This document shows, piece after piece, positions 1-7,443 of a stretch of DNA of 64,000 bases. Source of the stretch: Ruminococcus sp. Lineage in GTDB: Bacteria; Bacillota; Clostridia; Oscillospirales; Ruminococcaceae. The position numbers and the translations under genes were made by a program. The stretch covers positions 1 to 64,000 of the forward strand of contig JAGAMB010000005.1 of assembly GCA_017624895.1 (NCBI GenBank), in the 5' to 3' direction. Below the pieces are notes generated by a model. It was not told the DNA's origin and made no database searches. It was given only the letters and a program-made list of their open reading frames with translations. Numbering within the stretch: position 1 is the first letter of the stretch; the number at the start of each line of letters is the position of its first letter.

Positions 1-505
1 GAGCGCCTGCTGCAACAGCAGCTTCAAGAACAAGCTTTGCAGCAGCAATAGTACAGTTCTTTGCTCTTGGGTGAGGAGAAATAATTATTGCATTTCTTGT
101 TTTAAGTGCAATAAGACATTTGAAAATTGCGGTAGAGGTTGGGTTTGTTGTAGGAATAACAGCTGCGATTACACCGATTGGGTCAGCAATCTTCTTGATG
201 CCGAACGCCTTATCTTCTTCAATAACACCGCAGGTCTTAGTGTCCTTGTATGCATTGTAAATATATTCGGATGCGTAATTATTCTTGATAACCTTATCTT
301 CAACAATACCCATTCCGGTTTCTTCAACCGCAAGCTTTGCAAGAGAAATTCTTGCCTTGTTTGCAGCGGATGCAGCAGCAAGAAAAATCTTGTCTACCTG
401 TTCCTGAGTATAAGCTGCAAAAATCTGCTGTGCCTTTCTGGTGTTTGCAATAGCTTCTTCAAGCTTTTCAACACTGTCCACAATGTCATAAGTCTTATTC
501 TCCAT
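1..505 (-). CDS. adhE: Bifunctional acetaldehyde-CoA/alcohol dehydrogenase AdhE, N-terminal part (runs off the left edge)
   Basis: Seen: translating the minus strand from ATG at 505 gives about 168 residues beginning MENKTYDIVDSVEKLEEAI, including PIGVIAAVIPTTNPTST and ALKTRNAIIISPHPRAK, which are hallmark sequences of the aldehyde dehydrogenase half of AdhE. A strong RBS (AGGAGGA) lies at about 511-517. Known: AdhE reduces acetyl-CoA to acetaldehyde and then ethanol, reoxidising NADH in fermentation; it is cytosolic and forms spirosome filaments. The catalytic Cys and the iron-dependent alcohol dehydrogenase half lie outside the window. Its fusion with the second domain cannot be checked here, so a stand-alone acetaldehyde dehydrogenase remains possible. 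A Rex-like operator lies upstream. Confidence 0.88.
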   Translation of the reverse strand, partial: MENKTYDIVDSVEKLEEAIANTRKAQQIFAAYTQEQVDKIFLAAASAANKARISLAKLAVEETGMGIVEDKVIKNNYASEYIYNAYKDTKTCGVIEEDKAFGIKKIADPIGVIAAVIPTTNPTSTAIFKCLIALKTRNAIIISPHPRAKNCTIAAAKLVLEAAVAAGA

Positions 506-559
506 AGTTATCCTCCTGATAGATTTTTCATACATCGGATTTAAGTTTTATTTCCGACT

Positions 560-577
560 TCGTTAATATTATAACAA
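560..577 (-). promoter_or_regulatory. Rex-like redox operator upstream of adhE
   Basis: The minus strand reads TTGTTATAATATTAACGA, matching 12 of the 14 fixed bases of the clostridial Rex consensus TTGTTAA-N4-TTAACAA. It contains a TATAAT that could be the adhE -10 box, with TTACAA 16 bases upstream as a weak -35. Rex normally represses adhE when NAD+ is high, so an operator covering -10 fits. Inferred from motif and context only. Confidence 0.5.
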
Positions 578-654
578 ACTTTTTTTGTTTTGTAAAATAT
601 AAGATAGTTATATTGAAGTTATCAAAAATGATATGTTTAAAAAAGGCTTAAATA

Positions 655-691
655 CGAGAAAAACGCTCTGTTTATCATTATCAGAGCGTTT
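655..691 (-). terminator. Rho-independent terminator of the LysR gene
   Basis: The arms AAACGCTCTG and CAGAGCGTTT form a 10-bp stem, followed on the minus strand by TTTTTCTCG, just after the LysR stop codon. Confidence 0.8.
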
Positions 692-696
692 AATAA

Positions 697-1620
697 TTAT
701 ATGATATTTCTCCGTTTTGATTGACACAACTCGGTAATAAAATGTTTATCAAGTTCGGTAAGTTTATATCCTTTTTTGTATATCAAAACATCCTTATATA
801 TTTTTTTATTACATTCACATTTACGCTGAACAAGATTATATCTTTCAAGGATTTCTTTTGGGGCAGGAGAAACCCACATAAATGTTTTTAAGTTCTTTGA
901 AAGCAAATCAAACTGACTTGCCCTTTCAAAAATATATATACATCTGCTTATATTATCAGGGAGTTCTTCACGCACCACTTTTGCCATTGAAAGAGAGGGA
1001 ACATATGGATCAGCATGTGCAATTCTGATATAATCCTCCAGATCATCAAATGTTATCGTTTCTTTTTCAGCTAATGGACTATTTCTGCTCATAATCAAGC
1101 AATATGAGAATTCAGCAATCATTTCATAAACAAAATCTTTTTCTGAGAGCATTGCTTTAAAGTATTTATCATAATTTTGGGCATAGCGTATTATTCCAAG
1201 CTTATATCCGGCATTCAGAATATTATTTATCGCTCTTTGTGAATTTGTTTCTTTATAGAATATTTCAACATTCGAATCAGGAAGAGATTTTGAAAATTCA
1301 GCAAAAGCTTCTGAAATATAACAAGCTCTTGGAACAGAAATAGAGAATTTTTGTTTTTTTGCTGCTCCCATTTTATAAATCTTATCAACATGATCAATGT
1401 GATTCAAGATTTCTTTGGCGTATCCTATAAATTCTTCGCCATCAGGTGTTATTTTCATTCCTTTTACAGAACGTTCAAAAATTTTTATTCCTATATCTGA
1501 TTCAAGTTCTTTGATCGAACGACTTAAATTAGGCTGAGCAAGAATCAAATTCTGTGCAGCCTGACTAAGTGAACCAACCCTTGCAATTTCTACTGCATAT
1601 TTTAAATGAAGTATATTCAC
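697..1620 (-). CDS. LysR family transcriptional regulator
   Basis: A 307-residue protein. Residues 1-60 form the LysR winged helix (AVEIARVGSLSQAAQNLILA, then QPNLSRSIKELE). The remainder matches the length of the two-lobed periplasmic-binding-like effector domain. Known: such proteins bind DNA as tetramers and respond to a small metabolite. It lies between adhE and a CitB-type response regulator, all on the minus strand but with its own terminator, so it is probably a separate transcript. The effector and target genes are not evident; regulation of the neighbouring adhE or of a carboxylate pathway is possible. Confidence 0.85.
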   Translation of the reverse strand: MNILHLKYAVEIARVGSLSQAAQNLILAQPNLSRSIKELESDIGIKIFERSVKGMKITPDGEEFIGYAKEILNHIDHVDKIYKMGAAKKQKFSISVPRACYISEAFAEFSKSLPDSNVEIFYKETNSQRAINNILNAGYKLGIIRYAQNYDKYFKAMLSEKDFVYEMIAEFSYCLIMSRNSPLAEKETITFDDLEDYIRIAHADPYVPSLSMAKVVREELPDNISRCIYIFERASQFDLLSKNLKTFMWVSPAPKEILERYNLVQRKCECNKKIYKDVLIYKKGYKLTELDKHFITELCQSKRRNII

Positions 1621-1661
1621 ATTATGAGTCTCCCTTCGTTTATATTATCAAGGCTAAAGAA

Positions 1662-2333
1662 TCAAAGTATTTTATATTGCATACAAGGTCTTCCTCCGGT
1701 TTCGTAATTCATTTCATTAATTACTCTTCCTGATTCGGCAAGATAATTCATATATCTTCTTACTGTAACACCAGTAAGATTAATATTCTGCGCAATTTCA
1801 TCGCCTGTAAACCATTCATCAGGTTTGGTTTTTAAATAATCCAAAATTAACCCTAATGTTTTTTCCTGAATTCCTTTTGGAAAGGATACAGTACTTGAAC
1901 TTCTTATATTATCAATGATATTATCAATGCTTTTCTGATTGAATTTTTCATTATCTTTTAAAACTTTACACTGCGTTATATATTTGTTAAGAGCCAATTG
2001 AAACCGCTCATAGGTGAAAGGTTTAATAAGATAATCGACAACGCCAAGGTGTAATGCTTCTTCTAATGATTCTCTGTCATTTGCTGCTGTAACCATAATT
2101 GCATCAACTTCAAACTGTCTGTTTCTGATAACTCTTAAAGTTTCGAGTCCGTTCATTTTAGGCATAAACACATCAAGAACAAGCAGATCTACCTTATTTT
2201 TTTCAAGAAAGCTTATTGCGCTTCTTCCATCATTGCATTTGCCGATAATTTCAAAGTTGCTGTTTCTTTTTACATATTCCTCATTTATCATAGCTACCAT
2301 GGGATCATCTTCTACAATCAGAATTTTATACAT
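1662..2333 (-). CDS. Response regulator, CitB/DcuR type
   Basis: 223 residues. The N-terminal receiver domain has the acidic pair in VEDDPMVAM, the phospho-acceptor Asp in LLVLDVFMPKMNG (about residue 54) and the switch Lys in YLIKPF. The C terminus holds a helix-turn-helix (about 165-210; GDEIAQNINLTGVTVRRYM), typical of the CitB/DcuR/MalR family rather than OmpR or NarL. The gene begins one base after the kinase stop codon, so the pair is co-transcribed and probably translationally coupled. Known: this family usually switches on transport or catabolism of di- and tricarboxylates. No such transporter is in the window. Confidence 0.88.
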   Translation of the reverse strand: MYKILIVEDDPMVAMINEEYVKRNSNFEIIGKCNDGRSAISFLEKNKVDLLVLDVFMPKMNGLETLRVIRNRQFEVDAIMVTAANDRESLEEALHLGVVDYLIKPFTYERFQLALNKYITQCKVLKDNEKFNQKSIDNIIDNIRSSSTVSFPKGIQEKTLGLILDYLKTKPDEWFTGDEIAQNINLTGVTVRRYMNYLAESGRVINEMNYETGGRPCMQYKIL

Positions 2334-2334
2334 T

Positions 2335-3945
2335 TTAAATCTCCTTTGAAAAACTTACAGTGAAAGCGGTTCCGACATCCTTCTGAGATTCTACAATGAT
2401 TTTTCCACCATGATTTTCAACCATTGTTTTTACCTGATATAATCCGGTTCCTCTTTCTTCTCCTTTAGTGGAAAAACCATTTTCAAAAATTCTCTCCATA
2501 TTTTCTGAGGAAATTCCGCTGCCTGTGTCATCAACCGTAATAATCATTGCTCTGGGTTTTGAATAAATACCAAACAATAATTCCTTTTGAGATTTATAGT
2601 TGATATCTTCGTTCATAGCGTCGAAAGCGTTATCAAGCAAATTACCAATAACAGTTATCAGCATTTCTGTTGGCAGGTTTATATCCGATGAATTATAACA
2701 ACACCCTTCACGAAGTATAAATTTTACATTCAATTCAGAAGCCCTAGCTATTTTCCCGATTAAAAGTGCAGCAATAGAAGCATCATTGATAGTATGTATT
2801 ACTTTACTTATATTTGCTCTTTGTATCATTGTAACATTTTGAATATATGAACAAGCTTCATCATACTTTCCCATTTGAATAAGACCAAGAATTACATGCA
2901 GTTTATTGGTAAAATCATGATTATTTGCCCGCATTGAAGCTACAAGATGCTGTGTACCTGATAAATCTTCCATTAATTTTGAATATTCTGCTCTGTTATG
3001 AAGGATTGCAACAGTACCAATTGCTTTGTTTTTTTCTTTAATTGGAATAAGGTCAAGAATGATATCAGATTTCGTAAGATTTATATTTATTTCCTTGTTA
3101 CCATTTTTAACAGTCTGGGAAAGAACTCTGTCTCCGATTTTATCAACACTATGTCCGACAAGCGCTTCATTTGATTCCCCAAGAAGCATACAAAATGCCG
3201 AATTGTTGACAAACTGTATTACACTATTAGTATCAAATGCAATTATACCCTCTTCAAGTGTTTCGAGAATATTTTCTCTGATTTTATACATAGCTGTAAA
3301 AACATCGGGTTCATATCCAAGAAGCTTGTTCTTTACTTTAACAGAAATTTTTTTAGCAGCAAGCAACTCAATAAATATTGCTATACAGGTAATAATGAAA
3401 AAAACAAGCAACATATGGAAAGTTTCTTTTTTTATATTTCTTGTAAGCATTATAGCCATAACAAAGCCCAAATACTCGCCATTTTCATTATAAACTGCAG
3501 CATAAGCCCGTCGTTGACTTCCAGAAGGGCCGTTTTCATTCACTGCATAATATCCATCAGATTTATTTTTAAAATCCGGTATACTGCCGTCATAAGGTGT
3601 TCCTATAAGATTGTGATTAGAATGATATATCCTGACACCGTCTTTCGTAACAACAGAAATTACATCAATATCATTCAGTAAGCCTTTCAAGCTATCAAGA
3701 TATTCGGAAAAAACTGAGGTCTGATTATCATCGGCTGAGTTTTTACCTGTCAGAATCGGAGATTTTGCAATTGTTTCGGCAACATTTTTAAGATTCTTAT
3801 CCCGTTTTTGTGTATCAAAATGGATATTTATGATTGATCCGGTAAGTCCAAGAATAATAGCCAATGAAATAATAAAAATAAGATGCGTATTGAAAAAAAG
3901 ATTTTGAATACGGTTTTTATTGAATGAATGAAACTGAACTTTCAT
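2335..3945 (-). CDS. Membrane sensor histidine kinase, CitA/DcuS type
   Basis: 536 residues. TM1 lies at about 20-42 and TM2 at about 178-197, with an extracellular sensor domain of roughly 130 residues between them (PDC/CitA-like by position). A cytoplasmic PAS-like domain (about 225-320) follows. The phospho-acceptor His is in RANNHDFTNKLHVILGL (about 343), the usual CitA/DcuS SpoOB-type dimerisation helix. The ATPase domain has an N box (NLLDNAFDA), G1 (DDTGSGIS) and G2 (GTGLYQV). Known: family members sense external citrate, malate or fumarate; the ligand here is unknown. The paired regulator follows directly. Confidence 0.88.
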   Translation of the reverse strand: MKVQFHSFNKNRIQNLFFNTHLIFIISLAIILGLTGSIINIHFDTQKRDKNLKNVAETIAKSPILTGKNSADDNQTSVFSEYLDSLKGLLNDIDVISVVTKDGVRIYHSNHNLIGTPYDGSIPDFKNKSDGYYAVNENGPSGSQRRAYAAVYNENGEYLGFVMAIMLTRNIKKETFHMLLVFFIITCIAIFIELLAAKKISVKVKNKLLGYEPDVFTAMYKIRENILETLEEGIIAFDTNSVIQFVNNSAFCMLLGESNEALVGHSVDKIGDRVLSQTVKNGNKEININLTKSDIILDLIPIKEKNKAIGTVAILHNRAEYSKLMEDLSGTQHLVASMRANNHDFTNKLHVILGLIQMGKYDEACSYIQNVTMIQRANISKVIHTINDASIAALLIGKIARASELNVKFILREGCCYNSSDINLPTEMLITVIGNLLDNAFDAMNEDINYKSQKELLFGIYSKPRAMIITVDDTGSGISSENMERIFENGFSTKGEERGTGLYQVKTMVENHGGKIIVESQKDVGTAFTVSFSKEI

Positions 3946-3997
3946 TTATTGATTCCTTCAACTTTCTTTGTGTTTTTCTCTTTAAGGCATCTCTTTA

Positions 3998-4154
3998 GGA
4001 CATCTCTAAAACCCCCTTTTGAGAAAAAAGAGCTATGCACGACATCTGCTGCGTCAACCTCCCTTGGAGTGCGAAAGCACGCCTTCGGAAGGTTTCCTTG
4101 CAGCTGCCGCACCTATCTGGTTTTTCTTTAATCAAACGAGTTTTTTGAGATACC
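3998..4154 (+). mobile_element. MITE-like repeat, copy 1
   Basis: A 157-bp unit that is a close inverted copy of 5321-5475. The ends are imperfect inverted repeats (GGACATCTC / GAGATACC). CTTTA occurs directly on both sides (3993-3997 and 4155-4159), a likely target duplication. A further GGCATCTC at 3986 may be a remnant of an earlier end. It encodes no transposase, so it would be non-autonomous. A short conserved reading frame in both copies (RKHAFGRFPCSCRTYLVFL here) is most likely incidental. Confidence 0.7.
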
Positions 4155-4212
4155 CTTTAAATAATTATAGCATGAATTAATAAAACTTTCAATATCTTTA
4201 CTTATATTACAG

Positions 4213-4268
4213 CTTTTGAAAGTAATAAAAATATATTAAAATCAATTTTTATTACTATTTTTCAAAAG
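4213..4268. repeat. AT-rich inverted repeat in the divergent promoter region
   Basis: The arms CTTTTGAAAGTAATAAAAAT and ATTTTTATTAC-TAT-TTTTCAAAAG can pair almost completely, with one 3-base bulge. It lies between the divergent kinase gene and the PQ-loop gene and could be an operator or an RNA hairpin. Its role is unknown. Confidence 0.45.
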
Positions 4269-4355
4269 ATTGATTTTTTCATGATGAGGTGATATTCTTA
4301 TAAGTGCAAGTATTGTCATTATTGTAACAATTAATAATAAGTTAAGGAGAATGTT

Positions 4356-4643
4356 ATGGGATCAATTTTAGAAACGGTTATGCTTTTATGTTTTGGATTT
4401 TCATGGCCTTTAAATGTAATAAAATCATACAGAGCGGGGACTGCTAAAGGAACAAGCCTGCCATTTATGATACTGATTATTACAGGTTATATTGCGGGAA
4501 TTTTCGCTAAACTGGTAACAGGACAAACCAACTATGTTCTGATAGCATATATTTTAAATCTTGCAATTGTATCTTTAAACGTAGTTGTATATTTTCGCAA
4601 TATTTCCTTAGATAAAAAACGTATTCAGGAAATCGAGGCATAA
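4356..4643 (+). CDS. Small PQ-loop / SemiSWEET-like membrane protein
   Basis: 95 residues with three predicted membrane segments (about 6-24, 35-55 and 62-83). The first helix contains FSWPLNVIKSYRAGTAKGTS, fitting the PQ-loop pattern with its conserved Pro. RBS AAGGAG lies before ATG 4356. Known: SemiSWEETs are sugar-transporting three-helix half-transporters that work as dimers, but bacterial PQ-loop proteins of this size are diverse and substrate cannot be read from sequence. Two bases separate it from the next gene, so the two form an operon. The pair lies between two MITE-like repeats. Confidence 0.65.
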   Translation: MGSILETVMLLCFGFSWPLNVIKSYRAGTAKGTSLPFMILIITGYIAGIFAKLVTGQTNYVLIAYILNLAIVSLNVVVYFRNISLDKKRIQEIEA

Positions 4644-4645
4644 CT

Positions 4646-5230
4646 ATGGAACTTGAACATATTAGATATTCTGAACTGAATAAACTTGCTGAAACAAACG
4701 GTATCGTAATTTTTGGAATGGAAAATGACAAGAATATTCCCGTTGGTGAAATACGTCAGGCTTTAGCAATAGAAACTAAAATATATAATCGTAGCTTTAA
4801 TAAAATTTCAGTTAATAACGCTATAAAAATATATGATGAATATATTGATATTCTTTTCCCTGAAACACTTCTGATACATATCGGAGAAGCTGATAAATCT
4901 CTTTTTGAGGATAATAAAGAAAAATTTGATGAAAATTATCGTAAGTTAGTCCGCCATATAAAAAACAAAAACAGTAATTGCTGTATTGTAATTGTGAATT
5001 TAAAAAATACCAACAATAATCTGATTATTGAAGAGATGAATAAACACCTGAAAGATATAGCCGAATCGGAACAATGTGAGTATGGTGATATTTCATCAAA
5101 ACAAGCAGATAATCGAAATATTCCTGAATCTGCTGTTTCTTTTGTATTTTCAACAGGATTTGTTCATCCCGTCAGAATTAAACATTCGATATATTATTTG
5201 ACATCGATACTGTTCAGCTACAGATCATGA
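4646..5230 (+). CDS. SGNH/GDSL-hydrolase-like protein
   Basis: 194 residues, cytosolic (no signal peptide). The layout resembles an SGNH fold: an early strand (GIVIFGMEND), an Asn-containing loop (YNRSFNKISV), the block PETLLIHIGEADKSLF at the position of the usual G-x-N-D block, and a late strand-helix CCIVIVNLKN. The terminal Asp-x-x-His block is unclear, although FVHPVRIKH is near the C terminus. The first block is FGMEND rather than GDS, so catalytic activity is uncertain. It is probably cotranscribed with the PQ-loop gene, and a joint role in handling a small substrate is only a guess. Confidence 0.45.
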   Translation: MELEHIRYSELNKLAETNGIVIFGMENDKNIPVGEIRQALAIETKIYNRSFNKISVNNAIKIYDEYIDILFPETLLIHIGEADKSLFEDNKEKFDENYRKLVRHIKNKNSNCCIVIVNLKNTNNNLIIEEMNKHLKDIAESEQCEYGDISSKQADNRNIPESAVSFVFSTGFVHPVRIKHSIYYLTSILFSYRS

Positions 5231-5320
5231 TGTGTTTTATATCGATGTAATAATAGTACCAAGAGATAGGTTCGAGTTATATTAGACCAAAAATCACAAT
5301 TCAAACACAAGTAAATATAT

Positions 5321-5475
5321 GGCATCTCTAAAAAACCGTTTGATTAAAGGAAAATCAGATAGGTATGGCAGCTACAAGGAAATCTTCCAAAGGCGTGCTG
5401 GCGCACGACCAGGCGGTTGACGAAGCAGATGACATTCATAGCTGTTTTTTCTTTAAAATGGGTTATAGAGATGCC
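5321..5475 (-). mobile_element. MITE-like repeat, copy 2 (inverted relative to copy 1)
   Basis: A 155-bp unit with perfect terminal inverted repeats GGCATCTCTA / TAGAGATGCC, flanked by ATAT on both sides (5317-5320 and 5476-5479). Its reverse complement aligns along its whole length with 3998-4154. This is the better preserved copy. It ends 10 bp from the stop codon of a truncated aminotransferase-like gene. Confidence 0.75.
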
Positions 5476-5485
5476 ATATAATAAC

Positions 5486-5590
5486 TCAATTATTAGCCCA
5501 TGCCCGTTCGAGAGCTTCTGCCCCCCTGACAAGCTGTTCAGAATTCAGTCCCGAAAATCCCGCAACAATGATATTTTCTGGCATATTTGA
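5486..5590 (-). pseudogene. C-terminal remnant of a PLP-dependent MocR-type regulator or aminotransferase
   Basis: On the minus strand an open frame reads MPENIIVAGFSGLNSEQL and then VRGAEALERAWANN before a TGA at 5486-5488. The hydrophobic strand, Gly-Phe-x-Gly-Leu, acidic helix and terminal amphipathic helix resemble the last 30-40 residues of MocR/PdxR-type proteins or class I aminotransferases. The frame loses its upstream part exactly where recombinase homology begins (about 5593), so the gene was probably cut by the integrated element. A short chance frame cannot be excluded. Confidence 0.4.
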
Positions 5591-5856
5591 TACAGGAAAT
5601 GAATAGTCTGCATAATCAACGTCAGATACTTGTTGATTATGCAGAGCAGCATGGATATGAAATCGTTGGTGAAAGCTTCGATGACAATGTCACAGGAATC
5701 ATAAGCGACACACATCTCCGAATGCTTGTATATCAAGTACAGGTTCACCAAAACAAAGACAAATCCCTCGACATTAAATTCAAGATGAATGGAAACTGGA
5801 GTGGAGGTGTGGCAGTTTATGTTGAGCCTGAAAGTGAAGAAAGAGCTTGCTCGTGA
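5587..5856 (+). pseudogene. Internally deleted remnant of the large serine recombinase gene
   Basis: The frame joins about residues 17-50 of the recombinase at 18852 (MNSLHNQRQILVDYAEQHGY and on to DDNVTG) directly to its last 50 residues (IISDTHLRMLV to YVEPE). The first 15 codons, including the catalytic Ser region, are gone. The junction lies in AGGAAT, which occurs at 18995-19000 and 20285-20290 of the intact gene, so 1,290 bp (430 codons) were lost between 6-bp repeats with the frame kept. The terminator hairpin and the tRNA 3' end follow as in the intact copy. No activity is expected. Confidence 0.85.
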
Positions 5857-5908
5857 TGATAGATATGAAAAAGGCTTCCCGATTTATTCGAGAAGCCTTG
5901 ATTCTTTA

Positions 5909-5940
5909 TGGTGCGGATAACAGGAGTTGAACCTGCGCCG
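5909..5940 (-). repeat. tRNA-Leu 3'-end fragment (oldest junction)
   Basis: The sequence matches CCA, the acceptor 3' strand and the T arm of the intact tRNA at 20497, with one change near its end, then diverges at 5941. It follows the recombinase remnant exactly as in the intact locus, marking an old integration junction. Confidence 0.75.
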
Positions 5941-5956
5941 GACAAATTTGATGAAT

Positions 5957-6385
5957 CTAACGATAGATCAAAATATTTTTATTGTTTTCAATCGTTTCTT
6001 TCATCATCTTACTAATATTCATTGTTTCTTCAAATTTATACTCATTATCTATTACTTCATCGTCTTTCCACAAATAGAGTTCAACTTTTTTTATTTTAGT
6101 AATATTGTTATATAATGTCATAATTCTATCATTATTAATCACTTTTTCAACAGAATTGTATTTACGATAAAGTGTAAGAATTACAGGATTATGAATCTTT
6201 GTATCTCTTAGTAAAATATCATAGATAATCCCATGTGTTATTTCTAAAAAAATTATATTGTCATCAACAAAGAACTCCCTTGGAGAAAGCGAATGTTCCC
6301 TGCCCTCCCAAATAAAAGTTTTTTCTTTAAAACCAATATTATCTAAATCCGACTTGGACACAATTACATCCAAACTATAATCCAT
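5957..6385 (-). CDS. Hypothetical protein, cytosolic
   Basis: 142 residues preceded by RBS GGGGGAGA and an ATG at 6385. There is no signal peptide or membrane helix. It is rich in Ile, Asn, Lys, Asp and Glu and appears alpha/beta (short hydrophobic strands such as FLEITHGIIYDILL and KKVELYLWKDD). I do not recognise the family. It lies between two decayed recombinase junctions, so it is probably cargo left by an older element; its AT-rich composition fits transfer. Confidence 0.6.
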   Translation of the reverse strand: MDYSLDVIVSKSDLDNIGFKEKTFIWEGREHSLSPREFFVDDNIIFLEITHGIIYDILLRDTKIHNPVILTLYRKYNSVEKVINNDRIMTLYNNITKIKKVELYLWKDDEVIDNEYKFEETMNISKMMKETIENNKNILIYR

Positions 6386-6468
6386 AATCTCTCCCCCTTG
6401 TATAATTAGTCGTAGTTATCAGAGTCCTTCTGCAAGGACTTGTATGCTATACTGTAATTGATTCTGCA

Positions 6469-6557
6469 TTGAACCTGAATGTAATGAAGAAATAACCTGC
6501 TCGTGATGAGTTATATTAAAAGGCTTACCGTTGATTTGAGAAGCCTTGATTTTTATG
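6469..6557 (+). pseudogene. 3'-end remnant of a second serine recombinase copy
   Basis: From ATTGAACCTGAA onwards the bases align with the end of the recombinase gene, its stop region (GAAGAAATAACCTGCTCGTGA) and its terminator stem (AAAAGGCTTACC / GAGAAGCCTTGATTTTTATG). Only the last few codons remain. After removal of the TIR unit that follows, it abuts the tRNA 3' half at 7270 as in the intact locus. Confidence 0.7.
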
Positions 6558-6671
6558 TAAAGGTGAACCAATTTAGATCAATTCGATTTTGATGCTATAT
6601 TGCGTCACTTTAACAGAATCCGAAGTCTCTATAATTATTGACCGGGTACTGCCGTTTTTTTATTGATGATA

Positions 6672-7157
6672 TTATTGTTCATTATATCCTGAAAGAAAAA
6701 AATCAAAATATTTCAAATCAAATATTGTAATAAATCTGTTGAAATCAATTCGTAACGAATCACAATTTCTATTAACGTTATATAGAATATCCCAGTTTTC
6801 ACTTTGCAGTATATAAAAATTCGATTCTTTTACTAATTTTCCATATATAACAAAAGTTGTTCCCGACATATATACATCTGCTGACAAAATATTCTGAGGA
6901 AGTTTTCCTTCAAATATTACATCTTTATATTTCAGACCATCTTGGTCATAGCATATCCAATCTCCTGAGTCTGTAGAACCTTCCGGTATTAAGGAAATTA
7001 TATAATAACTATCATTTTTAATTTTATCTTCAGATGTAATTGAATGTTTAATAGGTATTATACCTAATGCAATTATAAATACAATAAACAAAAATATGAA
7101 CTTTTTAAACGATTGTCTTATTCTATTCTTCATAATTAAGTTTAAATCCTGTTCCAT
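6672..7157 (-). CDS. Hypothetical membrane-anchored protein
   Basis: 161 residues from ATG 7157, which has AGGAG eight bases upstream; an earlier frame start lacks this. An N-terminal basic stretch is followed by a single membrane helix (about 20-40: FIFLFIVFIIALGIIP). The outside part, about 120 residues, is probably beta-rich (SGDWICYDQDGLKYKDVIFE). No known motif is recognised. It is the only gene inside the 20-bp TIR unit, so it may be its passenger. A role in immunity or envelope stress is conceivable but unsupported. Confidence 0.6.
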   Translation of the reverse strand: MEQDLNLIMKNRIRQSFKKFIFLFIVFIIALGIIPIKHSITSEDKIKNDSYYIISLIPEGSTDSGDWICYDQDGLKYKDVIFEGKLPQNILSADVYMSGTTFVIYGKLVKESNFYILQSENWDILYNVNRNCDSLRIDFNRFITIFDLKYFDFFLSGYNEQ

Positions 7158-7210
7158 AGCATTTCTCCTGAAAACATACACGATTTCAAACTTATTTTTT
7201 CATTCGGATA

Positions 7211-7238
7211 GCAAAAAAGCCCGAATAATCGGGCTTTT
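7211..7238 (-). terminator. Terminator hairpin, minus-strand reading
   Basis: AAAAGCCCGA-TTAT-TCGGGCTTTTTT on the minus strand is a 7-bp GC-rich stem with a T run. It lies downstream of the ABC exporter genes and upstream of the 161-residue gene. It is nearly symmetrical, so it may stop transcription from both sides. Confidence 0.75.
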
Positions 7239-7269
7239 CACGCTGGTGATCTAAATTGGTTCACCTAAA

Positions 7270-7323
7270 TGGTGCGGATAACAGGAGTTGAACCTGCACC
7301 GAGTTGCCCCGACTGGCACCTGA
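7270..7323 (-). repeat. Displaced tRNA-Leu 3' half (left attachment-site repeat)
   Basis: 54 bases from the CCA end to the anticodon loop (TGGTGCGG to GGCACCTGA on the plus strand) match 20497-20550 with one change. Homology stops abruptly in the anticodon loop. This is the pattern left when an element integrates in a tRNA gene and supplies a new 3' half. Confidence 0.8.
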
Positions 7324-7443
7324 GGATAATGTCACGTTAGTGAAATTAACTTCCGCCTATTTATCCCCCTAATGAAATATGCAGAAAAATATGGAGTGTC
7401 TGCCCCGAACATTTCAGATAGTGTCAACACACCCTAAACTGAT

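Larger units (their letters stand above)
6558..7268. mobile_element. TIR-bounded 711-bp unit carrying one gene
   Basis: AGGTGAACCAATTTAGATCA at 6561-6580 and its exact reverse complement at 7247-7266 are perfect 20-bp terminal inverted repeats. ATG lies directly outside both ends (6555-6557 and 7269-7271). Removing the unit plus one ATG restores the terminator-to-tRNA spacing of the other copies. It contains one minus-strand gene (6672-7157), a terminator hairpin (7211-7238) and no transposase. It is probably a non-autonomous transposon mobilised in trans. Confidence 0.7.

Noticed and set aside
71..544. Plus-strand 157-codon open frame
   Set aside because: It is antisense to adhE, whose minus-strand translation is clearly recognisable and has an RBS.
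7373..7438. Short frame MKYAEKYGVSAPN resembling the start of an IS transposase
   Set aside because: Only about 10 residues fit from memory and it ends after 21 codons; too short to call an IS remnant.
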